64,000 bases of DNA from Strongylocentrotus droebachiensis (Eukaryota > Echinodermata > Echinoidea > Camarodonta > Strongylocentrotidae): positions 1-64,000 of the forward strand of contig JAVYIG010005381.1 of assembly GCA_035222895.1 (NCBI GenBank). The letters are read 5' to 3'. This document shows, in pieces, positions 11,470 through 21,156 of the stretch. A model generated the notes under the pieces. That model was not told the DNA's origin. It did no database searches and saw only the letters and a list, made by a program, of their open reading frames with translations. The position numbers were made by a program, and so were the translations under genes. Within the stretch, counting starts at the first letter, position 1. Every line of letters begins with the position of its first letter.

Positions 11470-12374
11470 TAGGGCCCGAATTCACAAAGCAAGGTTTAGC
11501 TCAGACCAAGGTTTAAGTTTAAACCTCCTTTTGTTTCGCCAAACCTCCTTTTGTTATTTACAAACCAGGTTTATAAATAACAAAAGGAGGTTTGGCGAAA
11601 CAAAAGGAGGTTTAAACTTAAACCTTGGTCTGAGCTAAACCTTGCTTTGTGAATTCGGGCCTAGATATTTATATATATACCTAACTATCTACTTTCCTCA
11701 CTCAATGTCTATTTACTTATCTATCTATCTATCTAGAGGTGTCATGATGGTCTAGTGGAAACGTCGGCACGGCGCTAATGTCCTTTGGCATTACATTAAT
11801 CTACATTTGCCACTCTCCATCCAGGTGTTAAATGGGTACCAACTCGGATGCCAACATTAATGTGGTTGCATTGACATGTGTGCACTTCTAAAAATAGCGC
11901 CTGGTCGGAATAATATTCCCCAGGAAGCGCGTAAGTGCTTTACAAATGTGATGGTTATTATAATTATTATTATTATCATCATCTATCTGTGCAACTCTCT
12001 TTTAAGATAATGTAATGCCAATTAATACATTTATAAAAGCTTCAGAGATATCCAAAACCAGTGTTATTTTAATGAAAAATACATGTATTTACGAAAGTGA
12101 CACGAAAACGATTTCAAAATATAAACAACATAAAACGCATAGCGTGTAACTTCATCTAAGTGCTATATGTTTTTCAAGAGAGGGGTGGGGGGGGGGGGGC
12201 GGTAGTCATAAAATCAAGCATTTCCGTTGATATAATTGTTACCTGGTCGAACGCAACGTGAGTACCAAATCTGACCAGGGAGGATGCTGGTTCCAGGTCT
12301 AGGAGCTGGACTGAAAGAAACTTTAGTTCCTTGAATTTTGGCACAAAGCTGTTCGGAGCACATGCCGTTGGCTC
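8703..12374 (-). CDS. YWTD / LDL-receptor class B-type protein, 3' part of gene (5 exons)
   Basis: Five minus-strand exons (12,374-12,243; 11,364-11,122; 10,295-10,127; 9,535-9,417; 9,010-8,703) join with consistent phases. The first encodes a cysteine-containing EGF-like start (ANGMCSEQLCAKIQG ... YSRCVRP) as found between LDL-receptor beta-propellers. The others encode propeller blades: VDALERRVYWTEPSRYRIM carries the YWT signature, then EIFWLSDGG, KIIRFNVSG and RRLYWFNSVNRSIEYW. About 321 residues are covered; a YWTD propeller normally has six blades in about 250 residues. Class members are extracellular ligand-binding receptors. The gene has no signal peptide or membrane segment in view, and further 5' exons are probable but not identified. 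The stop at 8,703 could be missing downstream exons. Confidence 0.7.
9417..9535 (-). CDS. YWTD gene, propeller exon
   Basis: 119 bp, acceptor TTAACAG, donor GTACGT. The leftover CA from the previous exon plus A gives Gln, then IVYLGGLDKIIRFNVSGEIV. The frame stays open past the donor for about 40 codons, but only the GTACGT donor keeps phase with the following exon. Confidence 0.65.
9781..10017. repeat. CT-rich low-complexity tract in an intron
   Basis: CCCTCTC-type pyrimidine tract ending in a pure CT microsatellite. It makes long open frames on both strands that are not genes. Confidence 0.9.
10127..10295 (-). CDS. YWTD gene, propeller exon
   Basis: 169 bp, acceptor CTTTATAG, donor GTAAGG. 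Encodes ALFIHVLEETREIFWLSDGG and TKHLKKAYLDGSSPSTLATD, a typical blade with the aromatic-x-W/L-S-D pattern in place of YWTD. Confidence 0.7.
10320..10800. repeat. GA, poly-C and TTC simple repeats
   Basis: Intronic low-complexity sequence: GA-dinucleotide run at about 10,341-10,370, C-rich run near 10,545-10,582, and a long TTC/CTT tract at about 10,640-10,798. Confidence 0.85.
10799..10995 (+). mobile_element. tRNA-derived SINE
   Basis: The head has pol III promoter-like boxes: TAGCTCAGTCTGTAGAGC (A box) and GGGTTCGAAACC (B box) at tRNA spacing. No matching acceptor stem closes, so it is not a working tRNA. The body has CCTTTGGTAAGGCATTAATC, and the 3' end GCTTTCTTAGCTGTCAGGTA followed by an AACCACCAC run. 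The same tail occurs at about 49,499-49,541. Confidence 0.75.
11122..11364 (-). CDS. YWTD gene, propeller exon with canonical YWT
   Basis: 243 bp, acceptor CTCTGTAG, donor GTAAGC. Encodes GTYIFSASEDYIYTSKLKPG and DISVDALERRVYWTEPSRYR. This is the best-conserved blade and the main reason for the family call. Confidence 0.75.
11470..11663. mobile_element. 194-bp near-perfect palindromic fold-back element
   Basis: The left half starting TAGGGCCCGAATTCACAAAG is the reverse complement of the right half ending GAATTCGGGCCTA, with arms of about 95 bp and almost no loop (centre near 11,566). It lies inside a TA-rich microsatellite and within an intron of the YWTD gene. It fits a fold-back MITE inserted at TA; no coding content. 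Confidence 0.8.
11735..11985 (+). mobile_element. tRNA-derived SINE with LINE-like 3' tail
   Basis: Starts GAGGTGTCATGATGGTCTAG and carries the shared body CTCTCCATCCAGGTGTTAAA. The 3' part GCGCGTAAGTGCTTTACAAA and the trailing TTATTA microsatellite resemble tails of non-LTR elements. Related copies are at 12,970, 19,478, 20,472, 22,238, 22,672 and 29,765. Confidence 0.7.
12243..12374 (-). CDS. YWTD gene, EGF-like exon (first exon seen)
   Basis: 132 bp, acceptor TTTTCAG, donor GTAACA. Encodes ANGMCSEQLCAKIQG through WYSRCVRP, an EGF-like module with three cysteines visible. It starts in phase 1, so at least one upstream exon must exist. Confidence 0.6.
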
Positions 12375-12500
12375 CTGAAAACAAGCATGTCGGAATTATT
12401 TTTTTAAAAACCGATTGACTTGCTGGCTTGAACCTTTTATAATTTTAATTACTATCATGGATCTTCTATGAGAGAACGTTAAAAAAACTTTTACAAAGCG

Positions 12501-12896
12501 TTAAACATAAAGTTGAGTTCTGGTCATGCAATTGCATTGTGAAAAAAACGATGTGGAATCGGTCAGAAAAGGTTGATCATTTAGCATAGAAGTATTGGTG
12601 TGTACTGCAAGGTTCTGGAATCATCAAAATGATAAGAAAGTAGGCCCAGTGTTGGTAAAGTTACAAGCACTGTACACAGAAATATGTCATATGGGACTAC
12701 ACTATATGGGACTGCATAAAAATCCGTCCCGATTTTTATGCTAGTATATGCCATATTCATAATATGAAGGCATTTGAAGAGCCATGCTTTTTCAGGGAGC
12801 ATTTTTTAATATGATGGTCTTCCACACTTGCACAATATTAATGATAACGCTTACAAATTATTTTTCACCTGTCCCAGAACTGAACCTTCTCTTTAA
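12501..12896. mobile_element. MITE family M, copy A
   Basis: About 396 bp. Both tips carry the inverted repeat AAGGTTGAGTTCTGG (here slightly changed) next to TTTAA. Internal landmarks: GGTTGATCATTTAGCAT, AGGTTCTGGAATCATCAAAA and GCATTTGAAGAGCCATGCTT. Four other clear copies and one diverged copy are in this window. No coding capacity. Confidence 0.8.
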
Positions 12897-12969
12897 CGCC
12901 CTTCTGGCTCTCAACACATTTTACAAGCCGTCCTATTAGACATCAAATACTTTAATATAGTTATAGATA

Positions 12970-13165
12970 AGAGGTGACGTAGTTGAGTCTATTTGATACG
13001 TAAAGGACCGTGGCTCACATAGTTCACGGTTCCAGTTTCGCCACGGCACACATGTCCTTTGGCAAGACATCATTCTATATTTGCCACTCTCCACCCGGGC
13101 GTTAATTGGGTACCCAGTAGGATGTTAACGTTAATGTGGTTTGATAATCATTACGTTCACTTGTA
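12970..13165 (+). mobile_element. tRNA-derived SINE, diverged
   Basis: Carries the family body TTTGGCAAGACATCATTCTA, CCACTCTCCACCCGGGCG and TTAATTGGGTACCC, as in the copies at 11,735 and 29,765. The head is decayed. Confidence 0.6.
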
Positions 13166-16100
13166 AAACGACGCCTTGCCGAAAGAAGATGCGCAGATTA
13201 GTTTATCTCTGTTGGCCTATGTATTGATGATGGATTATCATTCTATTACTTGAGATATCTCCTGTCTCTCCGATTTATTTTTTTCCACAACCATTACAAT
13301 TTAGACAATAAAGCAAGATTATAGATGTGCATGAAATTGTATCTTTTAATTTGAATATTGTTTTATTCCAATAATGTCAAACATGATTTTAACAGTGGTG
13401 GGCATATATGGGCACGTTTTATACCTCTTTAACAAAAAAAGTATTAGCCTATCATATATTTCTTTCTTCATATTTTGGTGAAATAAATTGCTCTTACGTG
13501 TATGATACGAACGAAGGAGTAATAATCCCAGCTGGCAAAGGAGAAACTGGAAGCAAGAATGATTAAATAGAATAAACAATAATGTAAAGAATGATTTTTC
13601 TCGCTTCCTCCTGTTCTACGTCTGATGGAGGAACCTATAGGCTTAGTTCTTCAATACAAGGCTACAATGCCATCCAGTGAAGCGCACTGATCTGTACGGA
13701 AAAATCCCTGCAGATCAGTGAACGAGGGGGTTTGGGAAATTTATTATTTACCTTGGTTCTACAGACTTCGAAATTGGATCGTTAAAAGAACTACGAACAA
13801 CGAATGTCAATAAGGCATAATTATTTAATTAAAAAATATTGATGCCAGTGTACAGTAAACAATTTTCGTTTGACCAAACGAAAGTGTTCTCAAGTAAATG
13901 AATTCAAAGCTTGATTTTGCGTCTTGATGTAAATTCCAATTCAATTTTTGTTTTATTATGAAGAAAAACAGTACAACCAAACAGACAAAAAGCAGTCCGA
14001 AAACATTCATAGAGCCACAATCACCACCCCATCACCACCACAACCACAACAAACGTACGTTTGGGCATATTTTAAATTAATTTGTTGTCGTTGTTGTTGT
14101 CTTAGAGATAAGTAACTTACCCTTTGTAAAGACATATTTGCAAGTAAGCAACGGAGACGAGTAAAGATAATATCAATGCAATGACGATAACGATGACGAT
14201 AACGATGTCGTGTTGTTGATGTCTTTGATGATGTTGATGATGATGACGACAACAACGATAATGATAATGGTGACGATAATGAGGGGGAGGAGGAGGAGGA
14301 GGAGGAGGAGGATGGTGGTAATGACAACAACGACGACGGTGATGATGACGATGATAAGGTGAAGATGATGGTGATGATGATTGTGACAAGATAAATCACA
14401 TGAACTGTATGAATGGTTGAACCACTTTCAGCAGATTTAAGAATTAAACTATTTCAAATAATTGTTCTCCTTTCGCATGCTCCTTCAGACTAAGTCACTT
14501 ATCTGAGATGAATCTATCGTTTAAGATGGATTTCATATCACTGGCTTTACAACTTGTAACACTCCTTACAGCTTTCACATACAGAATATCACTTATGAAA
14601 TATTAACCAAAACCTATTATTTTTATTTTACGACGTCAAAAGGGCGCATGAAATCCTTGGAATTACTACTTGGTTGATCAAACTGGGTTTATATACAAAG
14701 TTGTATAGACCATTAACCCATAATCATGCTATACTCTCTAAACAGGGGGTGGGGTGGGGGGGGGGGGGGGGCAGGGGGGAGGGGGCAGAAACTCCACCAG
14801 GAAAGTGCATCCCACCCCCCTCCCCTACCCCTAAAAATGCATAGCAAGTAAAAGTAAGTGCTATATAACGCGCTCTGATGTGCTTCATCACGCAAAGTTT
14901 CACTATTGAAACAATATATTAATCTTGCGATCGACACTCGTCGAACTAACTTTAAAAAAAGACAAGTATAGATATTACGATTAACACATTAAAACACATG
15001 CCCAACTACGGAATGCAAGAATTATTATTCACTCTGTGACTAAACGCCCCCAAATAATAATATTAGCTTACCAAGGGCAAAGTTTTATACTGCAAGGTGC
15101 AAAATATTCATATGGGAGGTCGGGGGGATATACATTCACATACCCTTCTTAAGAAGCCCATTGTCAAGCGTTTTTAGTGTTTTGCATTAATTAATCATCG
15201 TGAATACAGCAGCATAAAAGGGTCAAATATACCTATCAAGTAAGGGTCAACGCACGACCTACTTTATCATTCTTTCATCTTAGGGGTAAATCGCTAAAAG
15301 GAATGAGGTCGGGTCAAGTGATTAAATTGTGAAAATCTAGAAGCAACTGAAAAAGGTTTTATTGGTGTATATATTATGATTTTTTTTTGTTATCTTCAAT
15401 ATTATCAGAATTGGACTCAATATTTCTAAAAGATATTATATACATACAGTACATCAGTGTATATTGCCATTTATGCAAACATGTATGTGTATAATGAACA
15501 TGCATACACATGGGTCAGGGCCCAAACTCGAATTTGAGGGCATTTGAAGGGATAGTTGAGTTATATATGTTGCAGAGGGCGCTACACAAAATATTTTTTG
15601 TGAGAAAATTAAAAACTGAGTGTCAAATTTGACAGGACATATAATTTAGATGGCAAAATCATCTTTGTTTGATCAAAATCGGTTCAGAGACGGCTGAAAT
15701 ATCAATAAATATAACCATTTCTAATATTTGTGTACCACCACAAATATTAGATAATTTGAATTAGCCGTTGAAAAAACGAAATAGCGCCTAATACATTTTA
15801 TTCCAGCCAATCCCGATGTTCGCTTTTTCGTCTTGGTTATAATACGCACAACCAACCGGCCCATGTATTGTTATTATTAATTAATTAATTAATTAACGGT
15901 CACCGTATTTTTGTTAAAGTAGAGCTGAATTGGTAATATCGTATTGGATAAATTTCACACATTTCAAGGTCTAAAATTACCTTCCATTGCAATTTTAGGT
16001 CCTAAAAGGGCACTAGAAATGTCATTTAAAAAAATAAGAACAATAATCATGCACTTTCAAGGCATTTGTGATCTGAAACAAGAACTCAACAACCCTGCTC

Positions 16101-17054
16101 ATGGTGCTTTCACCCGTTATAATTTTAATGAATATCAATGATGGTTGTGGGGCTAGATATATAAATTGAGTCATGTATAGTTTGATTCGATTTCATGTTT
16201 TCTTTAAAGTGAATGTATACCAACATCGTCGTAAAAGTCAATATAGTTTTATGGACTAATTATCTGGCTTTAGTTACCTCAACAACGCAAATAAAATCGT
16301 TATGTCTTATAATATTTGTAATTAAATTTTGAAAGTCGTTATGGGGCATCAAATGTGACACTCGTGATACGAAATAAATCGTTGTTTCTGTAGCGAAATC
16401 ATTGTCGCTCAGATTGATTTCAATTAGAAACTCAAATTATAACAATTGCACCACAAAGTCGGTAGTACCCCCCTCCCCCTCCCCGTATTCCATTACACAC
16501 AAAAAACTACTACGAAACGTATGACTGAATGATTTCACTTGCGTTGTAGTCTACTGTTAAACCACACTGATTCATGGTGGTATCATATTTTAAATACTTT
16601 GCGAAAAGAGATAAATACAATAATATCTACAGTTTTTTTTAGACTGACATGACTTGAGGTGAAAATTTATTGAAGGTTCGTTCAGACACAGCGCGGTAAA
16701 CCGCCGCAAAAAAAAAACTCGCCGCTCGCACAACAAAGGACTTGCGCTTACTTACTGAGCTCTGAGTTATAAGATACAGAAATGTGAAGCGTATTACACC
16801 AGGGGGTGTTTCACAAAGACTAAGATCAGAGGCCTAACTATGGGAGGCCATTCATGCCACTGGTTGCCCTCACCATTACGATCTTTAGATACTGAATACT
16901 TCAATAATGAATTATCAAAAAATGTAAATTCTGTATGTATTTTACCATGATTTGTACGTCCCTTGAAAGACCAATGCCAATAATACAATCACCATCATCT
17001 TCAGAAATAATAATAACAACAACAACAAAAAAACGAAACAAATATTCTAAAAGT

Positions 17055-17195
17055 GACTACGTCATCATCATCATCATCATCAGCATCATCTTTATCATCA
17101 CTATCACCATCATCATCATCATCATCATCGTTGTCGTCGTCTTCGTCATCATCACCATCACCACCACCATAATCATCATTATCAAACTATCACCA
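17055..17195. repeat. CAT/ATC trinucleotide tract
   Basis: Imperfect ATC repeat that produces an isoleucine-rich frame. Not a gene. Confidence 0.85.
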
Positions 17196-17376
17196 CAAAT
17201 ACTCAGTGTGTCAGTTCGTCAAAAAATGTGTCATCACCTGAATTAAAATTATTAGAATATTTAATATGAATGCAATAACAATATAGGCCTTATTTCACAA
17301 TAACTTGTACTTCTAATATTGACATTTCTTGCAATATTTTATTTATTTCTAAGTAATCTAAAAAAGAAACAGAACT

Positions 17377-17398
17377 ACTACTACTACTACTACTACTA

Positions 17399-17433
<35 letters not shown>

Positions 17434-17665
17434 TTACTACTACTTCTACTACTACTACTACTACTACTACTATTACTATTACTACTACTCCTATTACTAC
17501 TAATCCTACTACTCCTATTACTACTACTACTACTACTACTCCTATTACTACTACTACTTCTGCTACTCCTATTACCATTACTATTACTACTATTGCTGCT
17601 ACTACTACTACTACTACTTCTACTACTACTACTATTAATACTACTATTACTACTCCCATATGTAC
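17377..17665. repeat. Long ACT trinucleotide array
   Basis: About 290 bp of imperfect ACT units with ATT, CCT and TCT variants. It gives open frames of poly-Thr, poly-Ser and poly-Val on the two strands, which are artefacts of the repeat. Confidence 0.9.
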
Positions 17666-18065
17666 CACTTTGTCCGTTCTTCAAAACGAATGAATGTAAA
17701 AGTCAAATAAAATATTAGTACTGATAAAATATTTAAACTGCTAAAATAAATAATACGTTATAATAAATACTCCAATCATTTAATATGTACATGTAGCTGA
17801 TACTACGCCTTAAATAGCAATCACCAATAAATAGGTAAGCATAATTTTTATCTTCGCTGAAACTGCGATATAAATAGATTATGAAAAGAAGCACACATTT
17901 CTGAAAGAAAAAAAGTTTCGTCATGATTTAGATACATAAATAGGAAGTATATTACATGATATTTAGTTTCAATCAAGAGGCTGGGAGTTATAATTGCATT
18001 TTATGATTATGTCCTTTGATAAATACAAGGTGTTGTCTTCGTGAATAAGTAAATAGGAGCGCTGG

Positions 18066-18209
18066 GGGGCGTTTCACAAAACTTGTCATCAGTGACAAAT
18101 GACAGTTTTTGTTATAAGCTACTGAAATCCTTGCTTCTGATTGGTTATCAGTAGATTTGTCACTGATTTTTGTAATTTGCCATTGGAAAAAGGCTTTGTG
18201 AAACGGGTC
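18066..18209. mobile_element. Small MITE with CGTTTCACAAA tips
   Basis: The left tip GGGGCGTTTCACAAAAC is mirrored by the right tip GGCTTTGTGAAACGGG. Inner halves also pair partly around TGTCACTGAT and ATCAGTGACA. About 144 bp, no coding content. Confidence 0.6.
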
Positions 18210-18714
18210 TCTGGTATAACTCTCTGTGTTTGGTCTCTTCTCCCTCACCCATATGGCAAGCCGTCTTAACCTTTATTTCTATTTCGTGTTATCAGACACT
18301 AGAATTCTTGATATGTCGAACTGGCTTGCCATACGCCCAGATGAAAACCTGACTATGTGGATTGCTCTTGATCCGGGTGTGTGTCTGTGTGTGCGTGTGT
18401 GTGTGTCGTATTTCAGAGTTGTATGAAGAATTTAGTCTGATATGAAACCACATCGAACGCTCGAATACACTTGGTATGAATTCAAAAATTATTAATATTT
18501 CATTCAATAAAGTCATTTTGTTATCAATTTACCCAAGTCTCAAATGTTTATGTCTGGTTTATAGATAAATCTGCATCGCTAGCACCTAGTAGGCAGGAGG
18601 ATTTTGTTGAACTTAAATAAATAAGTCTCTACTTTTGTTCAGGTATTTACAAATGTATCTCAAAGAGTCCAAATGTCCGACTGGTTTTAGTACTCGCCAG
18701 CATCTATATTCTTC

Positions 18715-19070
18715 TCAGAAAGATCCGCATCCTATCCAATCTTTAGAGCGGGATTTCCGATAAGCACCCACCATCTTTTTATCTTCAAACCTCCAATAAT
18801 TGTCATTCTTAAAGAAGTACGTGGTGCCATTCCGCCCTTGCAAAGCAGCATCTATGTTCGCCGGTATCCCCCTCCAGTGATGACGAACCTTCTTAGACCA
18901 TCCAATGTTCAGCTCATTCTCGAAGAACTCATAGTAGCGACCGCCTTTGAGGATGTATATCTTGCCTTCATCGATGAGGGCAGCATCGGTCGAGTGGGGA
19001 AAACTGTTTTGTCTGGGGCGGGGGAAACCTGGCTCCAACTGCTTCCCAAAGAATCGCCAAATGTTGTTAC
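18715..19070 (-). CDS. MMP 1 exon 7: hemopexin blades 2-4, stop
   Basis: Encodes WRFFGKQLEPGFPRP, DAALIDEGKIYILKGGRYYE and DAALQGRNGTTYFFKNDNYW, the three repeated hemopexin motifs, then the closing Cys of WIGCGSF and TGA. Confidence 0.9.
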
Positions 19071-21118
19071 CTGAGGTGAAGTGTTACGAAACAGAGAATA
19101 AGCTGGAATTTTGTAGAGCTATAGTAAAGAATACATACATTCTGTACCGAACTTCACAGACTAAGAAGGCAAGGCGATGAGACGGAATCGGAAATAGTTT
19201 GCCATTTCGCTAGTACTAGTGACAAATACATAAATGTTGTCTCAACTTTCACGACATCTTATAATGTTAATAAGCCTGTCTTTTATTGCATGATAATAAC
19301 CTGAACTTATAGCGCTTTATACATCGAAGGTGTCTCTAATCCTGCACAGAATATTACAATTAGATTAAGGACTGCTCGCACACACTCTGTGCACTTTCTC
19401 CACTCCCCGGGGAGTATTCACTCTAAGTGCCATTTTACAGACTTAAAAACAATGCCGAGCAAACTAGAATAATTTTTGCATCCTACCAGGTACCCATTTC
19501 ACACGTGGGCGGAGAGTGGAAGATGTGGTTGTATGTCTTCTCAAAGGACGATAGTACTGGGCTTGGATTCGAACCCTCAACCTACCTCCCTGAGTGAACA
19601 AACCACTATACCATGACACGTCTAAAAATGAAATATTATATGGACTGCCATATGATAAAAACATTGCTGTGACTAGTAAAGGCAAAATATCTTGTTTTCC
19701 ATCTGTGATCACCTTTGAACATGTATGTCCTGCTCCCAGCAGAAACAACGGAGTGTACGTTTGAGGGCGCCCCACTAAAAACATTGGTAATCTTGGTCGG
19801 GTATCCTTCCACGACTCCCTGATCGTTGATCGCCCAGACGAACTCCCCTTTGAATGCGTAGACGACATCGTCGGGAGCTACATGATGTAAAAAGGGGGTA
19901 CGGAGATTTAAAAATATAAAACGTCAAGCACTTTGTGAAAGAAACTGTCTGGAAGTGATTGAAAAGGGTTGTCGGACATGCATGTTCCAGTATTTGTATT
20001 TAAAACAAATGTATGCTTGTGTATACTATGATGTTTTGGAATCATTAAAATGGAATGCAATTAGATCAGTCTTGCTGAAAGTCAAATGTACAGTGCACAT
20101 AAATTATGGGACTACATAAACAAATATGGCATGTATCTTTGGTCCGAACGCTTTACCTATTTCTTGTCATATTTTCAAATATGAGGAGCAACTTTTTTTC
20201 ATGGACATTTTTTTTTAGGATATTCTTTAAAAAAAGAGTAAAATCTCAGAACGTATTTCTCACAAGTCAAGGAACTCAACATTCTCTTTGAAATATTATT
20301 TGCAGTGTACACACTGTATAAGTAAAAGTACAACAAGCAAGAATATATAAACCAACAGATGTTTCTGTAGGAGTTGATGTTCTGAAACTGAAAATTTTCG
20401 GGCACCAGACGTCAGTGCCCGTGACTCGGCCCTTACGCTTTTGATCCACTTTTCGGAGATAATAATTAACAGATTGTTAACCCATTTATCACCTGTTTGG
20501 AGAGTGGCAAATGTGTACTAATGTCTTGCAATATAATATTAGTGCTGTGCTGGAATTCGAACCCCCGACCCTAAGATTGAGTGTCAAGAGGATGAACCAC
20601 TATACCATGAACGGCACCTTAAATTTTGATGTGGGGAATCTAATTAATTCACATAAAATCTATTCATCATCTTACCATAGTATGTAGCAGCATCCCATGG
20701 GCTGTCACAGGCAGGTAGGTTCTCAATCTCACTGGTCCCAATTTCTAGTTTAGTCAAGGTAAGATCAACATCTGGATTACCTAGTCACAGGAAGCAACAA
20801 AAACATCGATCGTTTGTTACAATATTATTACATAAAATATTCAAAAATACGTAAAAAGTGCTAGGATAGAGAGATGATATTTGTCTTTGGATGTACACAA
20901 ATATCTAATTTATAAGACTTGTGCTCCTCTTTTCATTTGTTCATAACATAATACCAACTCTCTCCTCCCCTCTCTCTCTCTTTCTCTCTCTCTCTTTCTC
21001 TCTCCTTTCCCTTTCTCTCTCCTCTCTCCCCCTCTCCCTCTCTCTCTCCCCTCTCTATCTCCGTTCCCCTTTCGCTCTACCCCTCTCTCACCTCTCTTCC
21101 CCCTCTCTCTCACCCCCC

Positions 21119-21156
<38 letters not shown>

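Larger units (their letters stand above)
12897..18714. other. Stretch between the YWTD gene and MMP 1
   Basis: No exon is recognised. It holds a SINE (12,970-13,165), GAGGAG and GATGAT runs (about 14,280-14,400), G-runs (about 14,745-14,790), a CAT-rich tract (17,055-17,195), a long ACT array (17,377-17,665) and a small MITE (18,066-18,209). A short minus-strand frame near 13,660-13,730 reads GFFRTDQCASLDGIVALY after a possible acceptor, but has no partner exon. Missing 5' exons of the YWTD gene should be sought here. Confidence 0.5.

Noticed and set aside
14007..14399. Ser- and His-rich minus-strand frames
   Set aside because: Caused by GAT, GAG and GAC trinucleotide runs.
16802..16840. MITE tip GTGTTTCACAAAGAC
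   Set aside because: Resembles the tip at 18,066, but no matching opposite end was found.
17319..17693. Poly-Thr, poly-Ser and poly-Val frames
   Set aside because: All three come from one ACT array read in different frames.
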